DNA of 39,768 nt from Anaerolineaceae bacterium (GCA_007693385.1 REDR01000075.1:1-39768); one strand, 5' to 3'. Shown: positions 26,887 to 35,282, numbered from the stretch's first letter. The notes: a model not told the origin generated them from the letters alone. A program made the numbers and translations.

Positions 26887-27243
26887 ATGCAACCTCAAGT
26901 GAGCCTTCAGGATGAACAACTGCGGCGCTTGCTCCGGTTCGTCCAGATCGTCTCGGTGCTGGGGTTTTTGTATAGCATCGCGGCGCTGACGCAAGGGACC
27001 GCGCCTAACGCGGCATGGTTGCACGTGCTCTATACCTCTTGGTTCTTACTGGCGATAGTGAGCGCACAGGCGGTCATCTATCGTTTGAAGGCAGGCGCTA
27101 TCACACTGGCTATCGGCACGATAGCGGTGATGATTGGTGAACTGGTTGGCGGTGTGGCGTCGATAGGTGGCGCTAGTTTGGGGTTATTCGTGGCGTACCT
27201 GATAATCGCCCATATCCGGCCAATCTGGGGAACGTTCGAGTAG
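26887..27243 (+). CDS. Small integral membrane protein
   Basis: 118 residues with about four hydrophobic segments: FVQIVSVLGFLYSIAALT, WLHVLYTSWFLLAIVSAQAVIY, AGAITLAIGTIAVMIGELVG and SIGGASLGLFVAYLIIAHI. No family is recognised. The frame runs much further upstream, but AAGGGG lies 7 bases before the ATG at 26887 and the upstream part has no protein-like composition, so this is the chosen start. It is monocistronic, with a terminator hairpin before the next gene. Confidence 0.65.
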   Translation: MQPQVSLQDEQLRRLLRFVQIVSVLGFLYSIAALTQGTAPNAAWLHVLYTSWFLLAIVSAQAVIYRLKAGAITLAIGTIAVMIGELVGGVASIGGASLGLFVAYLIIAHIRPIWGTFE

Positions 27244-27283
27244 AAGACGCACAAGATACGCTCGAACATACGCATCGGCTCAC

Positions 27284-27321
27284 GGGGGCGCGTTAAAGTT
27301 ATCACAGGGGGACGCGCCCCC
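27284..27321. repeat. GGGGGCGCG inverted repeat
   Basis: GGGGGCGCG (27284-27292) pairs with CGCGCCCCC (27313-27321) across a 20-base loop. It lies downstream of the small membrane protein gene. It could form a hairpin but has no T run, so it is listed as a repeat related to the GGGGCG elements. Confidence 0.5.
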
Positions 27322-27370
27322 ACCTCGTTCGCATAAGATTTCTGTAAAATCGTTAAAGTTTGACGAATCC

Positions 27371-27394
27371 GCCCTGAACAAAACGGGGCTTTTT
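27371..27394 (+). terminator. Rho-independent terminator after 26887-27243
   Basis: GCCCT (27371-27375) pairs with GGGGC (27385-27389) across a 9-base loop and is followed by TTTTT (27390-27394). It lies 128 bases past the stop and upstream of the Bax-inhibitor gene. The short stem makes it moderate. Confidence 0.6.
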
Positions 27395-27407
27395 GCGTTT
27401 TATAGGT

Positions 27408-27413
27408 TATAAT
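27408..27413 (+). promoter_or_regulatory. -10 box candidate for the Bax-inhibitor gene
   Basis: A perfect TATAAT lies about 50 bases before the start at 27463, just after the terminator. No good -35 match sits 16-18 bases upstream, so it is a candidate only. A strong ribosome-binding site (TAGGAGAG) precedes the start. Confidence 0.4.
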
Positions 27414-27462
27414 GGGGTTGATAATCTGGAAAATTTAGGGTGTCGTAGGAGAGAATAAAAAG

Positions 27463-28269
27463 ATGGCTTTCTATAATCCAAATGACCGTAACCAATACGG
27501 CCATGAGGCCACTATGCAACAATCCAGCCCGATTGACATGCCGCGCATCGAGATCAACACCGTTATGCGGATGGTCTACGTGTGGATGGGACTGGGCTTG
27601 CTGGTGACCATGTTCACGGCTTACACCGTCGGCAACACACCGGCGTTACTGGAGTTGGCGGTGGCCCCCGGCATGGGGATCATCTCCATCATCTTCCTGT
27701 TCGGGTCGGTGATCGCGCTTAGCGCCGGTCTTAACCGCAACTGGCTATCGCCGGGCGGGGCAATCGCGCTGTTCTTCGTGTTCGCGGCGATTATGGGCTT
27801 CACGCTCTCGGTGACGATGGTCGCGTACCTGTCGCCGACGATCACGCTGGCCGATGGGACAACGCTGGTCAACGACTTCTATAACCCGCAACCGGTCTAT
27901 GCGGCGGCGGCGAGCGCGGCGGGTCTGTTTCTGGCGATGACCGTCGTCGGCTTCACCACGAAGGCCGACCTCACCAAGATGGGCACGTACCTGATGATCG
28001 GGCTGATCGGTATCATCATCGCTATGGTGGTGAATATCTTCCTGCGTAGCGACGGCCTCAGCTTCATCATCAGCATTCTAGGCGTGATTATCTTCACCGG
28101 ACTCACCGCGTATGACACGCAGAAGATACGCGACATGAGCCTGAATCCGGAAATCGCACGCGGCGGCAACGCGGCGGTTAAGTTCAGCGTGATGGGCGCA
28201 TTGACGCTGTATCTCGACCTGATTAACCTGTTCCTGTTCCTGCTGATGATCTTCGGCGGGCGCGACTAG
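27463..28269 (+). CDS. Bax inhibitor-1 / YccA family membrane protein
   Basis: 268 residues with about seven membrane helices. The N-terminal 40 residues are polar. The family blocks are visible: MRMVYVWMGLGLLVTMFTAYTV, FVFAAIMGFTLSVTMVAYLS, and the C-terminal IFTGLTAYDTQKIRDMSLNP, whose YDTQ is the hallmark with acidic pore residues. The last helix (GALTLYLDLINLFLFLLMIFG) is also typical. Bacterial members (YccA, YetJ) are pH-sensitive calcium-leak channels or FtsH modulators; which of these applies here is unknown. The insert ADGTTLVNDFYNPQ in the second half is unusual. Confidence 0.93.
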   Translation: MAFYNPNDRNQYGHEATMQQSSPIDMPRIEINTVMRMVYVWMGLGLLVTMFTAYTVGNTPALLELAVAPGMGIISIIFLFGSVIALSAGLNRNWLSPGGAIALFFVFAAIMGFTLSVTMVAYLSPTITLADGTTLVNDFYNPQPVYAAAASAAGLFLAMTVVGFTTKADLTKMGTYLMIGLIGIIIAMVVNIFLRSDGLSFIISILGVIIFTGLTAYDTQKIRDMSLNPEIARGGNAAVKFSVMGALTLYLDLINLFLFLLMIFGGRD

Positions 28270-28296
28270 CGTCTAATCAACACGCAAGACAAGACG

Positions 28297-28325
28297 AAGC
28301 GCGGGCGATGATGTCCGCGCTTTTT
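28297..28325 (+). terminator. Rho-independent terminator of the Bax-inhibitor gene
   Basis: AAGCGCGG (28297-28304) pairs with CCGCGCTT (28315-28322) across a 10-base loop and runs into TTTTT (28321-28325), 28 bases past the stop. Confidence 0.8.
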
Positions 28326-28431
28326 GATTCTGCGACGCGATGAATCAGGCGCGATGCATTGCGCCCCGCCGCCGCAAACTTTCATCCGTCCCCGCCACCT
28401 GATAAAATGAAATCATGCGACGATTTGCACT

Positions 28432-28456
28432 TGTAGGGGCGTCGCGCATGTCGCCC
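28432..28456. repeat. GTAGGGGCG intergenic element (4)
   Basis: TGTAGGGGCGTCGCGCATGTCGCCC follows the same pattern as the elements at 20720, 24660 and 30264 (TGTAGGGGCG, a short arm, CAT/TG-type loop, return arm). It lies about 45 bases before the acyl-CoA dehydrogenase start. Confidence 0.5.
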
Positions 28457-28499
28457 GCTATCGAAAATAGATTATTTTAATAGAGGGAATCACACGATT

Positions 28500-30221
28500 A
28501 TGACCACACAAAACGCCATCATAGGCCGCAATGACCTCCGCGCATGGGAGGACGGCAAGCCGGATAACTTCTTCGTGGCGGATGCCAATTTGCACCACGT
28601 CCTACTGCGGACGCTGGGCGAAGGGCGCTATGCGGAAATCGTCAACGATCTGACGTGGTTCGGCGGTGAATGTGCCACCACGATTGACACCGGCATGAAA
28701 ATTGAGGATCGCAGGGGCAATCACCCGCGCCTTGAGCGCTATAATGGCATCGGTGAGCGCGTCGAGCAGATTGAGTTTCACCCGAACCATGACGCCATCG
28801 GGCGCATCATCTGGAAAAGCAAGATCATGGCGCTACAGGCGGAACCCGGAAACACCGTGCATCAAATGGCGCTGTTCTATCTGCTGAACCATACCGCCGA
28901 CGGGCACTCGTGCGGGCTGGCCTGCACATCGGGCTTAATCCGCGCTCTACAACAGGAGGCCGACCCCGCCGTGCGCGATAAGTTCTTGCCGCCGTTGCTC
29001 AATCCCGATTACGACTCCATGCAACACGGGGCGCAATTCCTGACCGAAGTGCAAGGCGGGAGCGATGTCGGCGCGAATGCCGTCGTCGCCGTCGATCACG
29101 GGGACGGCACATGGCGCATCACCGGCGAAAAGTGGTTCTGCTCCAACATCAACGCCGATCAATTTCTGGTCATGGCGCGGCCACAGTCCGCATCGGACGG
29201 CACACGCGGGCTAGCCGCTTTCGTCGTGCCGCGCACGCTGGATGATGGCACGACCAACGGCTTTTATCTGCGCCGCTTGAAGGACAAGCTGGGCACGCGC
29301 ACGCTGGCGAGCGCCGAGCTAGACTTCATCGACGCGGTAGCCTACCCCGTCGGCGCGATTGATCGCGGCTTCAAGATCACCGTTGAACTGGTGTTGAATA
29401 CATCGCGGTTGATGAACGCCATCAGTTGCGCCGGATTCATGCGCCGCGCCTATATCGAAGCGGCCAGCTACGCCTGCAATCGCCGCGCCTTCGGGCAGGT
29501 CATCGCGGAGTATCCATTGGTGCAGGAGGCCGTCGCCGACATCCTCGCGGAGTCCACCGCCGCCGTCGCTAGCGGCTTCATGCTGGCCGATCTGCTGGAC
29601 AAGATCGAGACCGGCGCGGCGGGCGACGATGAACGGGCGATTTATCGCATCTTCGTTAACCTGAACAAGTACATCACCAGCGTGCGCGGCTCGGAGAGCA
29701 TCCACCGCGCTATCGAAGTGTTAGGCGGTAACGGCGCGATAGAGTCCTTCAGCATCCTGCCGCGCCTGTATCGGGATATGGTAGTGCTGGAAAGCTGGGA
29801 GGGGGCGCATAACGTGTTGTGCTTGCAGGTGCTACGCGACATCGGGCGCTATGGCGTTCATCAGCCGTATATCGCCTATCTTCAGCGCACCCTCGACGCC
29901 GTGAGCGCCGACCAGCTCAAAGGGCTGGCCGATACGGTGCGCGAAGCGATCAACCGCGCCATGACGCTATTAGGGCGCATCGCAAGCGCGGATTCCGCGT
30001 ACCAGCAGGCGCACGCCCGCCGGTTGGCCGACGCGCTGAGCCATGTGGGGCAGGCGGCGCTCTTGCTGGCTGAAGCACAATGGGAGATCGACAACGCCGG
30101 GCACACCATCAAGCCGGATGTCGCCGCGTATTACATCAACCGACGACTGGTGCCCGGCTATGATCCGATGGACGACGCCGACTATCTCCAGCGCCTAGCA
30201 CGCCTGATGACCGCGTATTAA
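28500..30221 (+). CDS. Acyl-CoA dehydrogenase family protein (AidB-like)
   Basis: 573 residues, longer than ordinary acyl-CoA dehydrogenases (about 380-400) and near the size of E. coli AidB. The FAD and substrate blocks are LTEVQGGSDVGANAV and WRITGEKWFCSNINADQF, followed by FAVPRT-like GLAAFVVPRTLDD. The C-terminal GGNGAIESFSILPRLYRDM and VVLESWEGAHNVLCLQVLRD match the AidB/isovaleryl-type branch, with the WEG of the active-site region kept. AidB members dehydrogenate branched acyl-CoA or bind DNA during alkylation stress; there is no ada or alkA beside it, so a fatty or amino-acid oxidation role is at least as likely. GAGGG lies upstream of the ATG. Confidence 0.88.
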   Translation: MTTQNAIIGRNDLRAWEDGKPDNFFVADANLHHVLLRTLGEGRYAEIVNDLTWFGGECATTIDTGMKIEDRRGNHPRLERYNGIGERVEQIEFHPNHDAIGRIIWKSKIMALQAEPGNTVHQMALFYLLNHTADGHSCGLACTSGLIRALQQEADPAVRDKFLPPLLNPDYDSMQHGAQFLTEVQGGSDVGANAVVAVDHGDGTWRITGEKWFCSNINADQFLVMARPQSASDGTRGLAAFVVPRTLDDGTTNGFYLRRLKDKLGTRTLASAELDFIDAVAYPVGAIDRGFKITVELVLNTSRLMNAISCAGFMRRAYIEAASYACNRRAFGQVIAEYPLVQEAVADILAESTAAVASGFMLADLLDKIETGAAGDDERAIYRIFVNLNKYITSVRGSESIHRAIEVLGGNGAIESFSILPRLYRDMVVLESWEGAHNVLCLQVLRDIGRYGVHQPYIAYLQRTLDAVSADQLKGLADTVREAINRAMTLLGRIASADSAYQQAHARRLADALSHVGQAALLLAEAQWEIDNAGHTIKPDVAAYYINRRLVPGYDPMDDADYLQRLARLMTAY

Positions 30222-30225
30222 TCGC

Positions 30226-30289
30226 GGGCGCAATGAATCGCGCCCCTACAATCCGATGGAAGTCTGTAGGGGCGTAGCGTACTACGTCC
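30226..30289. repeat. Paired GTAGGGGCG intergenic elements (5)
   Basis: Two back-to-back copies of the dispersed repeat. The first is GGGCGC-AATGAATC-GCGCCCCTACA (30226-30250), in reversed orientation. The second is TGTAGGGGCGTAGCGTACTACGTCC (about 30264-30288). They face each other across 13 bases, between the convergent acyl-CoA dehydrogenase and Pro/Thr-rich protein genes. Confidence 0.6.
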
Positions 30290-30311
30290 GCATGTGACCG
30301 TTTACTGCCGT

Positions 30312-30854
30312 TCATCCCCCCTCAATTGTCGCCGTCGCGGTGGCGGTGGCCGTCGGCGTCGCGGTGGCGGTGGCTGTCGCGGGTGGCGGCGTGGCCGTCG
30401 GGGGCGGCGGGGTATCGGTTGGCGGCGGCAATGGCGTATCCGTCGCGGGCGGGATCGGCGTCGCGCTGGGGATCGGCGTTAGCGTCGGCGCGGGCGTCGG
30501 TGTTGGCAGGATGAACGGCGTCGCCGTCGGCAGGGGTTGCGTCGGGACTGCCGTCGGGAAAGCCGATGTCGGGATGATGAACTGTGGCGGCGGCACGATG
30601 CTAGCTACCGGCGTGCGCGTCGGCTGTGGCGTCCAAGAGGCGATAGGCGACGGCGTGGCGCTGTTGTCCCCGCCGACGGGCGTAATGGTGGCGATGGGCG
30701 TCTGTCCGCCCGCGCCGCGTCCACCGGCGGGCGCTGTACCCCACAACACAAAGCCGCCAATGTAAAATGGCACCGTCCCCACGATAATCAAGAAGAAGAT
30801 GATGCGGAGCGTCGTGCGGCGGCGCTCAAATGGATCGTATGCGTTATCTCTCAT
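30312..30854 (-). CDS. Single-TM protein with Pro/Thr/Ala-rich tail
   Basis: 180 residues. A short basic cytoplasmic N-terminus (MRDNAYDPFERRRTTLR) leads into one membrane helix (IIFFLIIVGTVPFYIGGFVLW). All the rest, from about residue 41, is a Pro/Thr/Ala-rich outside region with PTP, PTAT and TATAT repeats and no domain. It is probably a stalk or spacer on the outer face. The start overlaps the dehydratase stop by 4 bases (ATGA). The tandem DNA repeat at 30334-30381 encodes its C-terminal end. Function unknown. Confidence 0.65.
   Translation of the reverse strand: MRDNAYDPFERRRTTLRIIFFLIIVGTVPFYIGGFVLWGTAPAGGRGAGGQTPIATITPVGGDNSATPSPIASWTPQPTRTPVASIVPPPQFIIPTSAFPTAVPTQPLPTATPFILPTPTPAPTLTPIPSATPIPPATDTPLPPPTDTPPPPTATPPPATATATATPTATATATATIEGG
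30334..30381 (-). repeat. 24-base tandem repeat (2 copies)
   Basis: GTCGCGGTGGCGGTGGCCGT plus four bases at 30334-30357 is followed by a near copy at 30358-30381 differing at a few positions. It codes for the Ala/Thr-rich tail of the single-TM protein and suggests slippage expansion of this low-complexity end. Confidence 0.6.
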
Positions 30855-31837
30855 GCGCCCTCTCCGGTTTCAGCCTCATTTAAGATCATGGTCATCACGT
30901 CAGCGTCGATGTTGCCGCCACTGACCACCACGCCGACGCGCCGCCCCGCGCCGGATACCACGCCGGATAACAGCGCGGCCAGTCCCAGCGCGCCGGATGG
31001 CTCAACCACCATCTTCAGGCGATAGAACGCGAAGCGCACCGCCGCTTTGATCGCGGCTTCGCTGACCGTCCGCATGTCGTCCACATGGCGCAAGACCAGA
31101 TCAAACGTGTAATCTTCGCCCAGTGACGGCGTGCGCGTGCCGTCGGCGATGGTCGGCGGGTTATGGATGGTGACCAGTTGGCCGGTGCGGAATGAGCGCG
31201 TCGCGTCGTCGGCGACTTCCGGCTCTATCCCGATGACGCGCACCGCCGGATTAATGCCCTTCGCGGCGATGGCGCAACCACTCAGCAGGCCGCCGCCGCC
31301 GCAACACACCAGCAGATCATCAAGATCGGCGACATCTTCCAGCAATTCAAGCGCCGTCGTGCCCTGTCCGGCGATCACATGCGGATGATCGTAAGGCGGC
31401 AGGACGAAATAGCCGCGCTCGGCGGCCAACGATTCCGCCAATTCGCGGCGGTCTTGCTCCCCCGGATGATATTCGATCACCGTCGCGCCATAGCCCTCTG
31501 TGGCGGCGCGTTTGGTGCGCGGCGCGTTCACCGGCATGACGATAGTCGTCGCCACGCCGAACAGCCCGCCGACGAGCGCCGTCGCCTGCGCGTGATTGCC
31601 CGATGAATAGGTAATCACGCCGCGTTCGCGCTGTTCGTCGCTCAGTTGACTGATCGCGTTATACGCGCCGCGAAACTTGAACGCGCCCATGCGCTGATAG
31701 TTCTCGCACTTCAAGAACACATCGCCGCCCACCCGCGCCGAAAGCGTGCGCGAGGTCATCACCGGCGTGCGGTTGGCCGCCCCTTCTAAACGGCGGGCGG
31801 CGCTCCGTACATCATCAAACGTGACTGTTTCCATCAT
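30851..31837 (-). CDS. Threonine/serine dehydratase (PLP fold II)
   Basis: 328 residues. The PLP lysine is Lys54 in MGAFKFRGAYNAI, preceded by KCENYQR. The nucleotide-like SSGNHAQATAL loop (the Asn binds the PLP ring oxygen) and the phosphate-binding Gly loop CCGGGGLLSG are intact. There is no C-terminal ACT regulatory domain, so this is the short catabolic or serine-racemase-like form, which turns threonine (or serine/threo-hydroxyaspartate) into a 2-oxo acid and ammonia. Two Met codons start it; the GGGAG immediately before them supports Met2 (31834) as the likely true start. The stop overlaps the next gene by 4 bases. Confidence 0.9.
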   Translation of the reverse strand: MMETVTFDDVRSAARRLEGAANRTPVMTSRTLSARVGGDVFLKCENYQRMGAFKFRGAYNAISQLSDEQRERGVITYSSGNHAQATALVGGLFGVATTIVMPVNAPRTKRAATEGYGATVIEYHPGEQDRRELAESLAAERGYFVLPPYDHPHVIAGQGTTALELLEDVADLDDLLVCCGGGGLLSGCAIAAKGINPAVRVIGIEPEVADDATRSFRTGQLVTIHNPPTIADGTRTPSLGEDYTFDLVLRHVDDMRTVSEAAIKAAVRFAFYRLKMVVEPSGALGLAALLSGVVSGAGRRVGVVVSGGNIDADVMTMILNEAETGEGA

Positions 31838-31868
31838 CTCCCAAACCTATCCGTCGCGCCGATAAACT

Positions 31869-33623
31869 TCACGGTGCGCTAGAGCAGAGCGGCGAGCCAC
31901 CCTCATCACACGGGATGCCGTTCCCGTCGTCATCAAGCGCCGTGCCGCCCGCCAGATAACAGGCGACAGCCTGCCCGCATGTGGACAGCGTGCCGTCGGT
32001 ACACATGGCCGCCGTCGCGGTGGAGGGGTCGGTTAGCGGACACGTCGAGATGGTCGGGTCGAGTGTCGGCTGGGCAATCGGCGGCACCAGCACCGAATCC
32101 GGCAACGGCGAGAAGTCGCCCAACAACGGCGGAATCTGAATCGGCGGACCTTCGGGGAACGGGATGAATACCGGCGCGATGATCTCGCCGGTGATCGGGT
32201 CAAGTTCCAGTTCCGGCGCGTCGGGGTCGTTGAAGTATAAGCCGTATTCGCTGTGCAGGAACGTACCCTCAAACGGTTCGCCGACGTTGCTCACCGTGAT
32301 GAGATAGCGTCCGGTACGCGGGATAATCACCGTGCTGACGCGCAATAGCTGATCGGGTTGCCCCATGCGCCCCACCGCGATGAAGTCTGTCGGGTCGTCT
32401 AACGGGCTGACCGTCAACAACAGGCGGCCATTACTGCCCGGACGCTGTAATAGCTGGAAGGCGAGACGCTGTTCGGCGGTGCCGTCGAAGCAGTAGCCCG
32501 CCGCGAAATTACGCGAGTCGATGGCGTCCAGTACCAGCTCGCCCAACGGCACGACGCGCAGAATATCCACCGCGCCCTGAAACGCGAACAGGCAATCATC
32601 CGGGCCGGGCTGTGATGGTTCGGGGATGAGCGCTTCCAGTTGCGCCAGCAGATCATCTAATTGACGTTCGGCCAGACTGACGATCTCCAGAGCGCCCTGT
32701 GCGGTGGCCTGTCCCACCGGATTGACCGTGCCCGGCTGTTCGCACGCTTCAATGAATAGATCAATCGCCCGCCGAATATTGAACATCGCGTCGTTGAAGC
32801 GCACGCGAAGCGGCTCTAAGCGCTCGAAATACACGGCCAATAGCCGGTTAGGAATTTGTATATCGCTGGGGCGCGACGGGTACGGCTGACAACTGGCGCG
32901 TCCGGTCAGCGCCGCGTCCGTCCAATAAGTGCGGATGGTGGTCAGCGATGGCCGCGCAAAGCCGATGCGATCCCGCATCAACAGCAGAACGTCGATGAAG
33001 TCCTGCCCGCCGTCGCCCAATGGCGGCGCTTCGGCGATGATGCCATCAACCGGCAGGCTGTTCACATCAAAACCGGCGGGCATTATCAGCCATTCCACCG
33101 CCACCCAGCCCAGCACACCGGCGAAATTCACCTGAATCCATGTGTTGGCCGCCGTGCGTCCGAGCAGGATGACCGGCGTATTAATCGGCGCGTTGGCGAT
33201 GATGACATAGCCGATGCCCGGCCCGGAACGCACGCGCAACCAATCGCGCACGGTGGCCTGTGGCCCGCTTTCGACGCTAGTCGTGCCGGAGCGCGGCGCT
33301 TCAAAGCCGCCGTAGGGGATACTGCGCGGGTCGGCGACGGGTAACGTGCTGATGTCGCCCTGCACGATGGCCGATGTCGTCACATTGATCCAACCTTCTT
33401 CGCCGCTAAAATCAAAGCGTAGCCACTGGCCGGTGGCATCGCGGGCGTTGGGGTTGTAGAAGAAACCGGCGGGCACTTGCCCGAGTACCGTCGAACCGAG
33501 CGCGGGGGTGATGCGGACGTTGGCGACCTCATTGGTCACAACCGCCTGAACGCCCTGCGCGTTGGCCGGTAGGGTCAGCCAGCCCATGATGAACAAGAAA
33601 CATATAAAACCAAGCCGCCGCAT
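31869..33623 (-). CDS. Exported SH3b-repeat protein with excalibur-type C-terminus
   Basis: 584 residues from the ATG at 33623, chosen because AAGGGAGGG lies 8 bases upstream; the frame extends 21 codons further. A signal peptide (MRRLGFICFLFIMGWLTLPA, then NAQG) opens it. Two SH3b modules follow, at about 28-85 (TNEVANVRITPALGSTVLG) and 120-180 (DWLRVRSGPGIGYVIIA), both with the typical RVRSGP pattern that binds peptidoglycan. A middle region with several Cys (FIEACEQPGTV, CLFAFQGAV) may form disulfides. The C-terminus has a Cys-rich DDDGNGIPCDEGGSPLC stretch, an excalibur-type calcium-binding motif. It is a likely cell-surface protein whose role is unknown. Confidence 0.85.
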   Translation of the reverse strand: MRRLGFICFLFIMGWLTLPANAQGVQAVVTNEVANVRITPALGSTVLGQVPAGFFYNPNARDATGQWLRFDFSGEEGWINVTTSAIVQGDISTLPVADPRSIPYGGFEAPRSGTTSVESGPQATVRDWLRVRSGPGIGYVIIANAPINTPVILLGRTAANTWIQVNFAGVLGWVAVEWLIMPAGFDVNSLPVDGIIAEAPPLGDGGQDFIDVLLLMRDRIGFARPSLTTIRTYWTDAALTGRASCQPYPSRPSDIQIPNRLLAVYFERLEPLRVRFNDAMFNIRRAIDLFIEACEQPGTVNPVGQATAQGALEIVSLAERQLDDLLAQLEALIPEPSQPGPDDCLFAFQGAVDILRVVPLGELVLDAIDSRNFAAGYCFDGTAEQRLAFQLLQRPGSNGRLLLTVSPLDDPTDFIAVGRMGQPDQLLRVSTVIIPRTGRYLITVSNVGEPFEGTFLHSEYGLYFNDPDAPELELDPITGEIIAPVFIPFPEGPPIQIPPLLGDFSPLPDSVLVPPIAQPTLDPTISTCPLTDPSTATAAMCTDGTLSTCGQAVACYLAGGTALDDDGNGIPCDEGGSPLCSSAP

Positions 33624-33748
33624 AAATCCGTCCCTCCCTTTCTGTGACACGGGATGGTGTGCGTTATCACAAGTCATGAATAGCACAAGTATAACAGGGG
33701 ATGGGATTCTGCACAGTTAGCATCGCCTTCTGGATCGTCCCGCCCGCA

Positions 33749-34615
33749 TCATGCCATCGCGTCGGCTTTGATCTGCTGGAAAGGTTGGATGAAGTCGCCG
33801 TCATCAGTCGCCACCAGCACCCCCGTCAGCTTGTTAATCACCAGCTCGCCTAGATGACTAATCAGATGATCGACTTGCTGTGACATAATCGTCATCACAT
33901 CATCCCAGCTCACGCCATCCGGCAATTGCGGCTCGCGGAGCAGGCGCGTACTGCCGATATAGTCGAGTATCGGCTGGCTTTCGGTCAAGACCAGTTTGCC
34001 GGGCAGGTCGCGGCGCATCACCGCGTAGAAATGGCGGGCAAGCTGGCGCGTGCCGTTTTCCAGCGCGAAGCTATCGCTGGCCGGTACCGGCGGCTGTATC
34101 TGCGTGGAACCCGTCCGCGCCAATAGCAAGATCGCCCGCCGCATCAACACTTGAAGCTCGGGCATGGTCTGTACGCTGTTCGTCGCCACCAGAAGCACGC
34201 CATCAGGCTTCAGCACGCGCTTGAACGTGGCTAGCGCCGCTTCGATGTCGGGCAGGTGATACAGCATGTGATTCGCCATCACCACATCAAAGTGATTGTC
34301 GGGGAATGGCAAATGAAGCGCGTCGGCTTGCAGACGACGGGATGCCGGATTTTTGCCTAGCATCCCCATCGACAGATCAAGCGCGATGTATTCCGCTTGC
34401 GGATTAATCGCCATCAGTGGCGCGTGATAAACACCCACCGCCGAGCCGACATCCAGCACGCGCTCCCCGCCGCGCCACTCGATGCTATCCAGAACCCAGC
34501 CGAAATAATCGACCTGTGGCACGGTGTACTTGTCGTGGATTGCCTGCCGGATCAGCAGGTCTTTATCTGTACGATACTGCTGGCAGATCGTATCGCGGTT
34601 ATTGGGTGCTGACAT
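33749..34615 (-). CDS. Class I SAM-dependent methyltransferase
   Basis: 288 residues. Motif I (RVLDVGSAVGVYHAPLMA) and the acidic end of strand 2 (EYIALDLSMGMLG) bind SAM. DALHLPFPDNHFDVVMANHM and LYHLPDIEAALATFKRVLKP are motifs II-III of UbiE/Methyltransf_11-type small-molecule methyltransferases. The extra 40-residue C-terminal helical part (DDVMTIMSQQVDHLISHLGE) is of unknown use. The substrate is unknown. Confidence 0.88.
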   Translation of the reverse strand: MSAPNNRDTICQQYRTDKDLLIRQAIHDKYTVPQVDYFGWVLDSIEWRGGERVLDVGSAVGVYHAPLMAINPQAEYIALDLSMGMLGKNPASRRLQADALHLPFPDNHFDVVMANHMLYHLPDIEAALATFKRVLKPDGVLLVATNSVQTMPELQVLMRRAILLLARTGSTQIQPPVPASDSFALENGTRQLARHFYAVMRRDLPGKLVLTESQPILDYIGSTRLLREPQLPDGVSWDDVMTIMSQQVDHLISHLGELVINKLTGVLVATDDGDFIQPFQQIKADAMA

Positions 34616-34739
34616 CAGCTCTTTCTCGTTGATATTGTTTGCACAGTCTTTGACTTAGACTATATCAAGCGCCCCCATTACGCAACTAGAAAAAATAAAC
34701 TGGGGTATATTTTTAGATTGTCGCCGGTTTATTCGACAG

Positions 34740-34763
34740 GTGGGCGTAGCGCCCTACGCCCAC
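34740..34763. repeat. GGGCGTAG perfect palindrome (6)
   Basis: GTGGGCGTAG-CGCC-CTACGCCCAC: a perfect 10-base stem with a 4-base loop, 10 bases past the stop of the tail-tube-like gene. It could help terminate that minus-strand gene, but lacks a T run on that side and matches the dispersed GGGCGTAG family. Confidence 0.65.
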
Positions 34764-34773
34764 TATAACGCCG

Positions 34774-35196
34774 TCATGACGTTGCCGGCCAGCTTTCCTC
34801 AATGGCGTCATAATACACGGTGATGATCTCCTCGACCATCTCGGAGGAGGCGCTATCGAAAACGTTATATTGCACCTGCCCCACCCATGCACCTTTAACC
34901 ACCCAGCGCCGCGTCTCCGTGCCATCATCCACAGCGCGGATGGTTAGTTCACGACGCGGCCTATTCGCATCGGGCGCGACGGTCTGCCGCAACCAGCGAT
35001 TCACCGCATTCTCTGGATCACGTTGCACCATCTTGACCAGCCGGAACGGTTCGTGAACGCGCTCCCCCGTTGCCGCGTCCCATTTGAACGTGATGAAGTT
35101 ATCAATGCGAAACACGCCGCTCACCGTTTCGCCCTCAATGCTGACTTCAAATTCGTTGCCTACCAGACTATCTAGCTGGATCATCGGTTCGGTCAT
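34774..35196 (-). CDS. Orphan protein resembling contractile-phage tail-tube (gp19)
   Basis: 140 residues from the ATG at 35196, with GAGAGGAG about 8 bases upstream. The strand pattern follows that of the T4 gp19/Afp1-type tube family. There is an opening like EFEVSIEGETVSGVFRIDNF, a middle FRLVKMVQRDPENAVNRWLR in place of the usual 'lkrgvt...ly.W' block, then LTIRAVDDGTETRRWVVKGA with the 'W...na' strand, then FDSASSEMVEEIITVYYDAI matching the 'asgnevaiEtlel.he' end. If this is right it is a tube or Hcp-like subunit of a contractile injection system or phage tail. No sheath, baseplate or ATPase gene is seen within the window, so it stands alone. The family call rests on pattern recognition and could be wrong. 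Confidence 0.5.
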   Translation of the reverse strand: MTEPMIQLDSLVGNEFEVSIEGETVSGVFRIDNFITFKWDAATGERVHEPFRLVKMVQRDPENAVNRWLRQTVAPDANRPRRELTIRAVDDGTETRRWVVKGAWVGQVQYNVFDSASSEMVEEIITVYYDAIEESWPATS

Positions 35197-35252
35197 GTGT
35201 CTTGCTCCTCTCGTCAATATCGAACATCGCTATGCTACCAATATACTACTGC

Positions 35253-35282
35253 TTGGCTAATCTTGCATCACCACACTATAAT
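35253..35282 (+). promoter_or_regulatory. Promoter of the penicillin-binding protein gene
   Basis: TTGGCT (35253-35258) and a perfect TATAAT (35277-35282) are 18 bases apart, about 58 bases before the start codon. The -35 is weak but the spacing is right. Confidence 0.45.

Noticed and set aside
27291-27360. The 10-mer CGTTAAAGTT repeated at 27291 and 27351
   Set aside because: Too short to mean much in one gap and not found at other places in this window.
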